A stretch of DNA of 64,000 nt from CALOCY01 sp942491975. Lineage in GTDB: Bacteria > Bacteroidota > Bacteroidia > Bacteroidales > Prolixibacteraceae. Every line of letters starts with the position of its first letter. The first letter of the stretch is position 1. Location of the stretch: assembly GCA_942491975.1 (NCBI GenBank), contig CALOCY010000004.1, forward strand, positions 124,001 through 188,000. Reading direction: 5' to 3'. Made by a program: the position numbers and the translations under genes. Shown one piece after another: positions 53,826-62,212 of the stretch. Below the pieces are notes generated by a model. The model had not been told where the DNA came from. It searched no databases and was given only the letters and a program-made list of their open reading frames with translations.

Positions 53826-53861
53826 AAGGGTGCCACCTTAAAAAAGGGTGGTGCCCTTTTT
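53826..53861 (+). terminator. Rho-independent terminator of the peptide gene
   Basis: AAGGGTGCCACC (53826-53837) pairs fully with GGTGGTGCCCTT (53847-53858), counting two G-U pairs, and is followed by a five-T run. Confidence 0.85.
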
Positions 53862-53923
53862 ATATGGAAGATGGCCGGGGGTGGTTTTGGGGACGAGCCG
53901 GTTAAAGCAACCAACTGATATAG

Positions 53924-54004
53924 CCTGCCGTTTTAACGGCAGGTATACGGGGTACAGCAATACCCCAACGGTTTTAACCGTTTGCAAAAACCGTTGAAAC
54001 GGTT
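53924..54004. repeat. Cluster of three short palindromes
   Basis: CCTGCCGTTTTAACGGCAGG (53924-53943), AACGGTTTTAACCGTT (53967-53982) and AACCGTTGAAACGGTT (53989-54004) lie within 81 bases. They share the CCGTT/AACGG core and look like dispersed Bacteroidota palindromic repeats. The surrounding 53862-54347 has no convincing gene. Confidence 0.55.
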
Positions 54005-54347
54005 CGGTGCAATGAGTGGCACCCCTCATTCCCGGGGTTATATATTCAGGCCTTGCACCCGGGATCTCATGTAATAATACCCTTAGCTGGTGGGGACATA
54101 CAGTCCGTGCCTTTTTCTGTCAAAGCTTTTTCTTTTTTCTTGCCTGGGAGGTGGAACGGGACAGGGGTGCAGTTTTGACGAACATACAAAAAACTATGAC
54201 CAGTATCGTCTGAGGTGTTATGAGATGTCGTTTTTGCCTGATAAGAGTGTTTTTATGGGTTGGCTCATATTTGTGCCAGTCAGATGAAGGTTATTTCAGG
54301 GATAAAACGTAGAAAAATTGGAAGAAAAGGAGGGTAATCAGTAAATT

Positions 54348-54385
54348 AAGGATTCCATCTCTTTTTTGAAAGATGGAATCCTTTT
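54348..54385. terminator. Hairpin terminator after the AhpD-like gene
   Basis: AAGGATTCCATCT (54348-54360) pairs with AGATGGAATCCTT (54371-54383) around a 10-base loop. T-rich bases follow on the plus strand and TTAATTT on the minus strand, so it may serve either direction. Confidence 0.65.
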
Positions 54386-54447
54386 CATACATCTAAAATC
54401 AAAAATTGTTGATTGGTGTTCAGTGTTCCCCAATGACTGGTTATTAA

Positions 54448-54801
54448 TTACTGAAGGCTTGTATACTGCAACTCTTCCCAATACTCAACTGCCCGGCGGG
54501 TGTGGGGGATCACAATGGTCCCGCCCACCAGGTTGGCAACAGAAAACAGCTCAAACAACTCTTCGGTGGTAACCCCCTGTTCAAAACACTTTTCGAGGTG
54601 GTATTTGATGCAATCGTCACAGCGCAATACCATTGATGTGGCCAGCCCCAGCATCTCTTTTACTTTGGTGCTTAATGCCCCTTCCTGGTAGGTAAGCGTG
54701 TCGGCACTGAAAATGCGCTTCATCACTTTATTATCGGCTGCAAGAATTTTCCCGTTCATTCTGTCCCGGTACTCCTGAAACTCTTTGATCATTTTGCCCA
54801 T
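54448..54801 (-). CDS. Carboxymuconolactone decarboxylase (AhpD-like) family protein
   Basis: The 117-residue protein has the AhpD-like CxxC active site in MVLRCDDCIKYHLEKCFEQGVTTEELFELFSVANLVGG (cysteines near 66 and 69, histidine near 73). Members are thiol peroxidases, decarboxylases or have unknown roles; the CxxCxxxH pattern favours redox activity. I chose ATG 54801 (MGKMIKEFQEYRDRMNG) over a TTG eight codons upstream. It lies alone, separated from the Fic gene by 112 bases. Confidence 0.9.
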   Translation of the reverse strand: MGKMIKEFQEYRDRMNGKILAADNKVMKRIFSADTLTYQEGALSTKVKEMLGLATSMVLRCDDCIKYHLEKCFEQGVTTEELFELFSVANLVGGTIVIPHTRRAVEYWEELQYTSLQ

Positions 54802-54913
54802 GGCTGTATTTGTTATTACTGTCAATGAATAAAGATACAGAATTAACGGAATAAACGGAAGTTAGCCGAAGTTAACGGAATGCTAAACAATGAATAATCT
54901 GAAGTGCCCGGAG

Positions 54914-55699
54914 CTACAACAATAATGAAAATCCCTGATCTTTTTTTCTGTATTTTTCAATCTCATTGTTATAGAATTTCATCTGTTGTTTACAAATAAA
55001 TTCCCTGAATATTGAAATATCTTCTTTCTCTTCCGTTAAATTTAATGCATCTATATATTCAGCCCTGTCTTCAGTAAATATCTTTATCAACGGTTCATTA
55101 TGATACATTTGAATGTAATTCATCATTAATCTTGACGTTCTTCCATTACCATCTCCAAAAGGGTGGATATTCACTAAATTATAATGGATATCTGCTGATA
55201 ATTTTAAAATATCATTTCCTTTTGCATCCTTCAGCCGTTTATTTACATTCTCAACAAGGCTTTCCAGTAACGGTTCTACTTTTCTGAAATCAGGAAAATA
55301 TTTTTTATCAACATATACCTGGGCTAACCTGAAATCCCCCAGGGAAGTGTCAAATTTCCCTGAAACGGTATTGACCTGGTCCCCGGTATTTTTCATCACC
55401 CGGGCGGCGACCTCTTTTATAAGGGAAATGGAAATCTCTTTCTTCAAAAGGGCTTGTTTTTTAATGTATTGAAATGCAGCATAATGATCCTTTACCATTA
55501 AATGATCAGCTAAAGGTTTCCCTTTAGCCGTTATGTCATCTTCCAATAGGACTTTTGTGTCACTTTCCGTTAATGAACAGCCCTCGATTTTTGTAGAATT
55601 ATAAACGATGGATATCATGGAAAATTTCTCATAGTCAATTGCCTGACTCAATTCTAAATCAAGATACTTCTTTCTCAATATTTCAAGTTCTTTCCACAT
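54914..55699 (-). CDS. Fic family protein
   Basis: Fic enzymes transfer AMP or other nucleotides to target proteins. The core motif is complete: IHPFGDGNGRTSRLMM near residue 185 (HxFxDGNGRxxR). An N-terminal inhibitory helix motif is present as STKIEG near residue 35, fitting the [S/T]xxxE[G/N] rule, so it is probably a self-inhibited class II protein. The start at ATG 55699 (MWKELEILRKKYLDLEL, 261 residues) is preferred over an upstream hydrophobic extension. A TATATTTG box at 55705-55712 ends just 5 bases before this ATG. No antitoxin gene is adjacent. Confidence 0.92.
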   Translation of the reverse strand: MWKELEILRKKYLDLELSQAIDYEKFSMISIVYNSTKIEGCSLTESDTKVLLEDDITAKGKPLADHLMVKDHYAAFQYIKKQALLKKEISISLIKEVAARVMKNTGDQVNTVSGKFDTSLGDFRLAQVYVDKKYFPDFRKVEPLLESLVENVNKRLKDAKGNDILKLSADIHYNLVNIHPFGDGNGRTSRLMMNYIQMYHNEPLIKIFTEDRAEYIDALNLTEEKEDISIFREFICKQQMKFYNNEIEKYRKKDQGFSLLL

Positions 55700-55704
55700 A
55701 ATTG

Positions 55705-55712
55705 CAAATATA
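55705..55712 (-). promoter_or_regulatory. Putative -7 box adjoining the Fic start codon
   Basis: TATATTTG on the minus strand lies so close to the ATG that transcription would start at about the first codon, implying a leaderless mRNA as for dnaG. Confidence 0.35.
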
Positions 55713-55909
55713 ACCCAATTTATTTTCTTCAAAAAATGCACAGCTATCGGGCATCGCTAACATATAATATTTGCAGGGTTTGTAAAACAGGGCAGGGATA
55801 TGTCATCTTCTCTGAAAATAGAAGCTTACAAAAAGGAGAAGTTTATATAATCAACTCAACCTGTCAGTGAGCAACGCACCTGACAGGTATGATCCCGGAA
55901 TCTTCGGGA

Positions 55910-57244
55910 TTATTCTTCAACCGCTTCGCCTATTAGTGTGGTTTGTGTGCACCGTAGTATCTTTACGTTTACAACATCACCTTTTTGGTAATGTTTTTTC
56001 GGGAACACCACTACCTTATTTTGCGAGCTGCGCCCGTAGAGCTCTTCATCCGACTTTTTGCTTGTTCCCTCAACCAGCACTTCTACCACTTTCCCAATGT
56101 CACGTTGATTACTCTCCAGCGACAGGCGGTTTTGCAGCTCTATAATCTCTTTAAGGCGTTTTGATTTAACTGCTTCAGATACGTCATCGTCCAGCTTTTT
56201 GTGGGCATACGTTCCCGGCCGTTCGGAATATTTGAACATAAATGCCATGTCAAACTTTGCCCACTCCATTAAAGATACTGTATCGTTGTGTTCTTCTTCG
56301 GTCTCGCTGCAAAAACCGGCAATAATATCGGTAGAGATACCGCAACCGGGGATAATTTCACGAATGGCTTCAATACGTCCCCTGTACCATTCGCGGTCGT
56401 ATTTTCGGTTCATCAGTTTCAGTATGCGGGAATTTCCCGATTGCATGGGCAGGTGAATGTATTTGCAGAGGTTCGGGTATTTCGCAATGATCTCCAGCAA
56501 CCGGTTCGACATGTCTTTAGGGTGCGAAGTGGTGAACCGGATACGTATTCCGGGATGTGCTTCGGCCACCATTGCCATCAGGTCGGGGAACCGTACCGGT
56601 TTGCGTTCACCTTCGGGCAACCACTTATACGAGTTTACATTTTGTCCCAGCAGGGTGATCTCTTTATACCCGTTCTTCGCGAGGTTGCCCACTTCACTTA
56701 AAATATCCTGCGGGTCACGACTGCGTTCCCTCCCACGGGTATAGGGGACAATACAGTAAGTGCAAAAATTATTGCACCCGCGGGTTATCGATACAAGACC
56801 CGATACCGATTCAGGTGCCAGGCGCTCGGGGCATATCTGGTCGTAGGTTTCATCTTCCGATAGCTCTACGTTGATGGCTTTCTCCCCCTCCTGTGCCTTG
56901 TCAATCAGGTAGGGGAGGTCCCGGTAAGCGTCGGGTCCGGCAACGAGGTCCACCACCTTTTCTTCGAGTAGTTTTTCGGCCAGGCGTTCGGCCATGCAGC
57001 CAATAATGCCTACAATAAGGTCAGGGTTGCGTTTCTTAAATCCTTTAAATACGTTCAATCGCCCCCAGATACGCTGTTCGGCATTCTCGCGTATCGAGCA
57101 GGTATTGATAAATATGGCATCCGCATCTTCGTGCGAACCGGTAATTTTGTATCCACGTTCCCCCATAACAGCCGCTACCACCTCACTATCGGCAACATTC
57201 ATCTGGCAGCCGTATGTCTCAATAAACAGTCTCTTCGTAGTCAT
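55910..57244 (-). CDS. miaB: tRNA-2-methylthio-N6-dimethylallyladenosine synthase
   Basis: MiaB is a radical SAM methylthiotransferase acting on A37 of tRNAs reading U-starting codons. The 444 residues have the N-terminal cluster cysteines (TYGCQMNVADS, NTCSIRENAEQ, GCMAERL), the radical SAM motif GCNNFCTYCIVPYTRGRERSR near 155 and a C-terminal TRAM domain (VVEVLVEGTSKKSDEELYGRSSQNKVVVF). These fit MiaB rather than RimO or MtaB. A TAACTTTG box is at 57270-57277. It is divergent from the SPOR gene. Confidence 0.96.
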   Translation of the reverse strand: MTTKRLFIETYGCQMNVADSEVVAAVMGERGYKITGSHEDADAIFINTCSIRENAEQRIWGRLNVFKGFKKRNPDLIVGIIGCMAERLAEKLLEEKVVDLVAGPDAYRDLPYLIDKAQEGEKAINVELSEDETYDQICPERLAPESVSGLVSITRGCNNFCTYCIVPYTRGRERSRDPQDILSEVGNLAKNGYKEITLLGQNVNSYKWLPEGERKPVRFPDLMAMVAEAHPGIRIRFTTSHPKDMSNRLLEIIAKYPNLCKYIHLPMQSGNSRILKLMNRKYDREWYRGRIEAIREIIPGCGISTDIIAGFCSETEEEHNDTVSLMEWAKFDMAFMFKYSERPGTYAHKKLDDDVSEAVKSKRLKEIIELQNRLSLESNQRDIGKVVEVLVEGTSKKSDEELYGRSSQNKVVVFPKKHYQKGDVVNVKILRCTQTTLIGEAVEE

Positions 57245-57269
57245 TATAATGTATAATCGATAATTGGTG

Positions 57270-57277
57270 CAAAGTTA
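57270..57277 (-). promoter_or_regulatory. Putative -7 box of miaB
   Basis: TAACTTTG on the minus strand, 26 bases before the start codon. Confidence 0.5.
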
Positions 57278-57404
57278 ACGCCTTTGCGTGACTGACAAAA
57301 TATAATCGGTATCAATCACTTAATTGTTAAACCTGCATAATTTCCACAGAAAATGACCGTTCTTTTTCTGAAGAAAATCCAAGCAGATTCTTAAAACAAT
57401 GTAG

Positions 57405-57412
57405 TATATTTG
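57405..57412 (+). promoter_or_regulatory. Putative -7 box of the SPOR gene
   Basis: TATATTTG lies 20 bases before the SPOR-protein ATG and could also serve the purF-like gene behind it. Confidence 0.5.
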
Positions 57413-57432
57413 CGGACTCATACTATACGGTT

Positions 57433-57891
57433 ATGAAGCGTAGTTTTTGTATTTTATTAGTATCACTCTTTTCACTCGGTGTGTGGGCCCAAAGATTTCA
57501 GGAATATCCGGATACTGATACACATACGGTGAGTGGAGACTCCGTCCCTCAGAAAAGAATATTGAATATCCGGCAAGATCCGCGTATTGATGATTTGCTC
57601 AACCTGCATAAGCAACAAAACAGGTGGAAGAATACCATGAAAGGGTTTCGTTTGCAGATTTTCGCTACCTCCGGGACAGGGGCAAGGGAAGAGGCTGAAT
57701 CGGTAAAAGCACGGTTCCTGTCAGAATATATGGATTACGGGGTATATGTTACATTTCAATCGCCCGACTGGAAAGTACGCGTGGGTGATTTCAGAAACAA
57801 GAGTGAGGCATTAAAACTGAAAGAGGAAGTGAAGAGGATGTTTCCCAATGCATTTATTGTCCCTGACGACATTAACTTTCCTAAATTATAG
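57433..57891 (+). CDS. Exported SPOR-domain protein
   Basis: The 152-residue protein has a signal peptide (about 19 residues, LGVWAQRF) and a C-terminal SPOR domain (about 72-148: GFRLQIFATSGTGAREEAESVKARFLSEYMDYGVYVTFQSPDWKVRVGDFRNKSEALKLKEEVKRMFPNAFIV). SPOR domains bind denuded peptidoglycan glycans at division sites, so a periplasmic wall role is likely. The purF-like gene begins 36 bases after the stop; co-transcription is plausible, with no obvious shared function. Confidence 0.9.
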   Translation: MKRSFCILLVSLFSLGVWAQRFQEYPDTDTHTVSGDSVPQKRILNIRQDPRIDDLLNLHKQQNRWKNTMKGFRLQIFATSGTGAREEAESVKARFLSEYMDYGVYVTFQSPDWKVRVGDFRNKSEALKLKEEVKRMFPNAFIVPDDINFPKL

Positions 57892-57927
57892 AATTGGAAA
57901 ACAGATAATCTTTCGAATAGAGAAACG

Positions 57928-59826
57928 ATGAGCGACCAGATTAAACACGAATGCGGGATAGCCCTTATCCGTTTGTTAAAGCCGTTATCCTATTATCAGG
58001 AAAAGTACGGGACATGGATGTATGGGCTGAATAAACTCTATTTGTTGATGGAGAAACAACACAATCGCGGACAGGACGGGGCAGGGGTTGTGAATGTTAA
58101 GATCGATTGTCGGCCGGGACAGGAATATATTTCACGCACACGGTCTGTCGAAAGCAATCCGATTAAAGATGTTTTTGATAAGATCAACAGGGTGTTTGAT
58201 AATGCCAATAAGAACGGGGATCCCTGGCAGGATGCCGAGTGGGCTGAAAAGAACCTGCCCTTTGTGGGGGAGTTGTACCTCGGGCATTTGAGGTACGGTA
58301 CATTTGGGCGCAACAGCATTGAACTGGCACATCCGGTAATGCGTCAAAACAATTGGAAATCGCGTAATCTGGTACTGGCAGGCAATTTCAATATGACCAA
58401 TACCGATGAGCTTTTTGAACGGTTGATCGCTCTCGGGCAACATCCTAAAGCATATACCGATACGGTTACAGCACTGGAAAAGGTAGGCCATTTCCTGGAT
58501 GAGGAGAACCAGCTTCTTTTCAGGCAGTACAAGAATGAAGGCTATTCCAATGTGGAGATATCCCCGCTCATTGAGAAAGAGCTGGATGTGGCAAAAGTAC
58601 TTCAGCAGGCATCAAAAGACTGGGACGGGGGATATGCTATGGCTGGGATTATGGGGCATGGCGACTTTTTTGTTGCCCGTGACCCTAACGGAATACGGCC
58701 TGTACATTACTATATTGATGACGAAATTGTTGTGGCGGCATCGGAACGGCCTGTGATCCAAACGGTAATGAATGTACGTGCCGATGACATCCGGGAGGTT
58801 AAACCCGGCTATGCCATTATCGGAAAGAAAGACGGGAAAATATCCCATGAACTTATCAGGGTACCCCAAAAACGCAAATCATGTTCGTTTGAGCGGATAT
58901 ATTTCTCAAGGGGTAGCGACAAAACCATCTATCGTGAACGAAAAGAGCTGGGACGCTTATTGGCCTCGACAATTCTGGAGAAAGTAAATTACAATTTTGA
59001 AAATACCGTTTTCTCATTTATCCCCAACACTTCGGAAACAGCTTTTTACGGGATGATGGAGGGTGTGCGTGAACACCTGCTGGTTTGGAAAAAGAAGAAG
59101 ATTCATGAGCTTAACGGGAATCTTTCGGAAGAGAAAATAGCTGAAATTATTTCTGTAGAACCCCGCATGGAAAAAATTGCCGTCAAAGATGTAAAATTAC
59201 GTACATTCATTGCTGATGACAGCAGTCGCGATGACCTGGTAGCCCATGTTTATGATGTCACATACGGTGTTGTCAAAAATGGTGTCGATACGTTGGTTGT
59301 TATTGACGATTCGATTGTACGTGGCACTACGCTTAAGAATAGCATCCTGAGGATTCTGGACAGGTTGCACCCTAAAAAGATTATTATTGTTTCATCCGCC
59401 CCCCAGATTCGATATCCCGACTGCTATGGTATTGATATGACCAGGTTAGACCGGTTTTGCGCATTTAATGCTGCTATCAGGCTATTGAAAGAGAGGGGCA
59501 TGGAGGGCTTGATAAAAGAGGTGTATGATAAATGCAAAGCACAGGAGAATCTTCCGAAAGAGGAGATGGTGAACTATGTGAAGGAGATTTACAAACCGTT
59601 TGTCGATGAAGAGTTATCGGAAAAGATCTCAGTATTGCTTAAGCCTGAAGATATTGACGCTGAAGTGGAGATTGTTTACCAGAGTGTGGATAACCTTCAT
59701 AAAGCTTGTCCGAATGACACCGGCGACTGGTACTTTACCGGCGATTACCCAACCCCTGGCGGGAATAAGGTGGTGAACACATCGTTTATCAATTTTGTAG
59801 AGGGGAAAGATGCACGTGCCTACTAA
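57928..59826 (+). CDS. purF: Amidophosphoribosyltransferase-like protein (long form)
   Basis: The 632 residues have a glutamine amidotransferase type II N-terminus with the catalytic cysteine in HECGIALIRL (residue 9, after N-terminal residues that may be processed or the start may be variant), GHLRYGTFG, DPNGIRPVHYYID, and a C-terminal phosphoribosyltransferase domain with VVIDDSIVRGTTLKNSI near 462. It makes phosphoribosylamine from PRPP and glutamine in purine synthesis. It is longer than PurF of E. coli (505) owing to insertions and an extended tail. No other purine gene is near, and it is possible that a second, canonical PurF exists elsewhere. Confidence 0.85.
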   Translation: MSDQIKHECGIALIRLLKPLSYYQEKYGTWMYGLNKLYLLMEKQHNRGQDGAGVVNVKIDCRPGQEYISRTRSVESNPIKDVFDKINRVFDNANKNGDPWQDAEWAEKNLPFVGELYLGHLRYGTFGRNSIELAHPVMRQNNWKSRNLVLAGNFNMTNTDELFERLIALGQHPKAYTDTVTALEKVGHFLDEENQLLFRQYKNEGYSNVEISPLIEKELDVAKVLQQASKDWDGGYAMAGIMGHGDFFVARDPNGIRPVHYYIDDEIVVAASERPVIQTVMNVRADDIREVKPGYAIIGKKDGKISHELIRVPQKRKSCSFERIYFSRGSDKTIYRERKELGRLLASTILEKVNYNFENTVFSFIPNTSETAFYGMMEGVREHLLVWKKKKIHELNGNLSEEKIAEIISVEPRMEKIAVKDVKLRTFIADDSSRDDLVAHVYDVTYGVVKNGVDTLVVIDDSIVRGTTLKNSILRILDRLHPKKIIIVSSAPQIRYPDCYGIDMTRLDRFCAFNAAIRLLKERGMEGLIKEVYDKCKAQENLPKEEMVNYVKEIYKPFVDEELSEKISVLLKPEDIDAEVEIVYQSVDNLHKACPNDTGDWYFTGDYPTPGGNKVVNTSFINFVEGKDARAY

Positions 59827-60031
59827 AACTCAATGAACAATTAAATATAACGGAAGATAAAAGAAGTCGACGGAAGTTAATAGGGGTTAACGGTTATCTT
59901 CGATCTCTTTGTCTGCCATAGCAAAATGCAAAAGTGCATTACCTTATGAGCTTTTAACTGTGGTATTCTGTTCTGGACCTTGACCCTTATTTTTTAAATC
60001 TAATTATCTTGCAATCTGAAAATCCGGAAGT

Positions 60032-60637
60032 CTAAATAAAGTATACAATCAGGTACATTATTGATATGCCCAAAGTAAAGCCGGTATACACTTGTGCCGG
60101 TTTATGCTTTTCGAGAAAAATACGCGAATAGCCCAATAGCCCGCAAATCACCATTAGGTAAACGATCAACAGGGCAGGATTGAGGGCAAAGCGGAAAGAG
60201 ATGCCCAAAACGGCACCCAGCAATCCTCCAATACCGGCCATGTGAATACTGACCCTCCAGAAAAAGCTGATGATAAACAGGAGTATAATCACTACTGTGG
60301 CTGCAAGTAGATAGAGGCGGAATAGCCCGGTTACCGGTACCCGTCCTAAAAGATAGTAGCCCAGAAAATAGCATGCCCCTGTAACAATCAATGGAACAAT
60401 ACGATCGTGGGGCTTGTTCATCGACAGATCAAACTTTCGGGTAAAACTCAACATTGAGATGGATAACACCGGTAACAGGCAGGTTGATAGAAAGGTGATT
60501 AACAATACCAGCCGTTTCATCTCAAAAGGGATGTATGCCAGGTATCCGGTTGTTTTGAAAAGCAGGAGAAAGCCGATGGTTGGAATAAGAAAAGGGTGAA
60601 ATATGATGGATATTGTCCGGGCGATAAGGCGTTGCAT
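60032..60637 (-). CDS. PAP2-like integral membrane protein
   Basis: The 201-residue protein has six hydrophobic segments. Degenerate acid-phosphatase (PAP2) motifs are present: SMNKPHDRIVP near 75, VSIHMAGIGGLLG near 130 (in place of SGH) and YSRIFLEKHKPAQVYTGFTLG near 170 (in place of SRxxxxxHxxxD). The missing aspartate and glycine pattern makes activity uncertain; it may be an inactive or altered lipid-phosphate phosphatase. The stop of the purF-like gene lies 205 bases away facing it. rpoN ends 23 bases upstream on the same strand, so rpoN and this gene could be one transcript. Confidence 0.75.
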   Translation of the reverse strand: MQRLIARTISIIFHPFLIPTIGFLLLFKTTGYLAYIPFEMKRLVLLITFLSTCLLPVLSISMLSFTRKFDLSMNKPHDRIVPLIVTGACYFLGYYLLGRVPVTGLFRLYLLAATVVIILLFIISFFWRVSIHMAGIGGLLGAVLGISFRFALNPALLIVYLMVICGLLGYSRIFLEKHKPAQVYTGFTLGISIMYLIVYFI

Positions 60638-60659
60638 AAAGTTTAATTGTTAAAAGTGT

Positions 60660-62117
60660 TTATAACTCTTTCCTCAGGCGTGCTACCGGTATGCCGAGTT
60701 GTTCGCGGTATTTGGCTACGGTGCGGCGGGCAATAGGGTAGGACTTCTCTTTTAAAGTGTTCATCAGTTGCTCGTCGGTCAATGGTTTTTGCTTGTCCTC
60801 ATTGTTGATGCACTCCTGGAGGATATTTTTAATTTCGCGTGTTGAGACAGCCTCTCCGCTATCTGTTTGTATCCCTTCCGAGAAGAAATATTTTACAGGG
60901 AATATGCCAAAATGGGTTTGGATGTATTTGCTGTTCGACACCCTTGAGATTGTAGATATATCAAGATTGGTGCGATCTGAAATATCTTTTAGTATCATCG
61001 GTTTTAGCCTGGTCTCATCGCCATCGGTAAAATATGCTTTCTGAAAATTGATGATTTCCCCCATCGTAAGCAGCAGGGTGTGTTGCCGCTGGCGGATGGC
61101 ATCAATGAACCATTTGGCCGAGTCGATTTTTTGCTTTACAAAAAGCAGGGCATCTTTTTGGTCTTTTGACGGCCCGCCTTTAGCTGTACCACGTGCTTTG
61201 AGCATATCAAGGTAGTTGTCGTTGATATGTAGCTCGGGCACGTTACGTTGGTTGAGCGAAAGTTTAAGCTCCCCGTCTTCTATATCCAGCATAAAATCGG
61301 GGATAATCTGTTGATTGGTTTTGTTTAGCGGATCACTGTAAGCACTTCCCGGTTTGGGATTGAGTTTCAGGATTTCGTTTAACGCCTCTTTCAACTCTTC
61401 GTCATCAATGGCAAACTTTGCTTTTATCTTTGTATAGTGTTTGCGGGTAAATTCATTAAAACTTTGTTTCAGTATCTCTTTGGCCAGTTGAACAGACGGC
61501 CTGTTTTTATCCCGCCGTTTCAATTGCAGCAGCAAGCACTCCCGAAGATTGCGGGCCCCTACTCCCGGAGGGTCAAATTCCTGGATTTCGAATAACAATT
61601 GATACATCTCCTGATCGGAAGCTTCAATGTTTTGTGAAAATGCTACATCGTCAACAATCGATTCAATTTCACGGCGAAGGTAACCATCTTCGTCAATGTT
61701 CCCGATGATGTATTCGGACAGCAATAGTTGCTGCTCATTCAACGGGAGCAATCCCATCTGTTCCGACAGGAACTCATGAAAAGTAGAGCCCACGGAAAAA
61801 GGAATGTCTACGTGTTTATCGTCTTTGGAGTAGTTGTGTGTTGAGAGCTTATAATTAGGTGTATCGTCATCGCTGAGGTAATCTTCTACCGAAAACTCTT
61901 CGTTGTCTGTATCTTCGTTGCTTTTGAGTTCTTGTGTCTGGTCATTGTCTTCAGGTGTTGCACTCTCTTCTGCCATTTCCAATACGGGATTCTCTTCCAG
62001 CTCTTTTTTGATGCGTTGCTCAAGCTGGACTGTAGGAATCTCGAGCAGCTTGATCATTTGTATCTGCTGTGGAGAAAGCTTCTGAAGCAGTTTTTGTTGA
62101 AGACTCAGTTTTTGCAT
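60660..62117 (-). CDS. rpoN: RNA polymerase sigma-54 factor
   Basis: RpoN directs RNA polymerase to -24/-12 promoters and needs enhancer-binding activators. The 485 residues have the glutamine/leucine-rich activator region I (LSLQQKLLQKLSPQQIQMIKLLEIPTVQLEQRI), an acidic region II (about 55-90), the core-binding domain, a helix-turn-helix and the RpoN box ARRTVAKYRE near 470. Complete by length. No enhancer-binding protein is encoded in the window. The PAP2-like gene follows after 22 bases. Confidence 0.96.
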   Translation of the reverse strand: MQKLSLQQKLLQKLSPQQIQMIKLLEIPTVQLEQRIKKELEENPVLEMAEESATPEDNDQTQELKSNEDTDNEEFSVEDYLSDDDTPNYKLSTHNYSKDDKHVDIPFSVGSTFHEFLSEQMGLLPLNEQQLLLSEYIIGNIDEDGYLRREIESIVDDVAFSQNIEASDQEMYQLLFEIQEFDPPGVGARNLRECLLLQLKRRDKNRPSVQLAKEILKQSFNEFTRKHYTKIKAKFAIDDEELKEALNEILKLNPKPGSAYSDPLNKTNQQIIPDFMLDIEDGELKLSLNQRNVPELHINDNYLDMLKARGTAKGGPSKDQKDALLFVKQKIDSAKWFIDAIRQRQHTLLLTMGEIINFQKAYFTDGDETRLKPMILKDISDRTNLDISTISRVSNSKYIQTHFGIFPVKYFFSEGIQTDSGEAVSTREIKNILQECINNEDKQKPLTDEQLMNTLKEKSYPIARRTVAKYREQLGIPVARLRKEL

Positions 62118-62212
62118 GTGCTAATACCTCGAAATGTTGCTCAAAATTACCAAAAAATAGTATAGTATGAGACCCTAAAGAGGATACTTTAGGGCCTTAT
62201 ATTTCATTGAGA

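Noticed and set aside
53924..54004. CRISPR-like look of the repeated palindromes
   Set aside because: Units differ in sequence and spacing and there are only three; no cas genes in the window.
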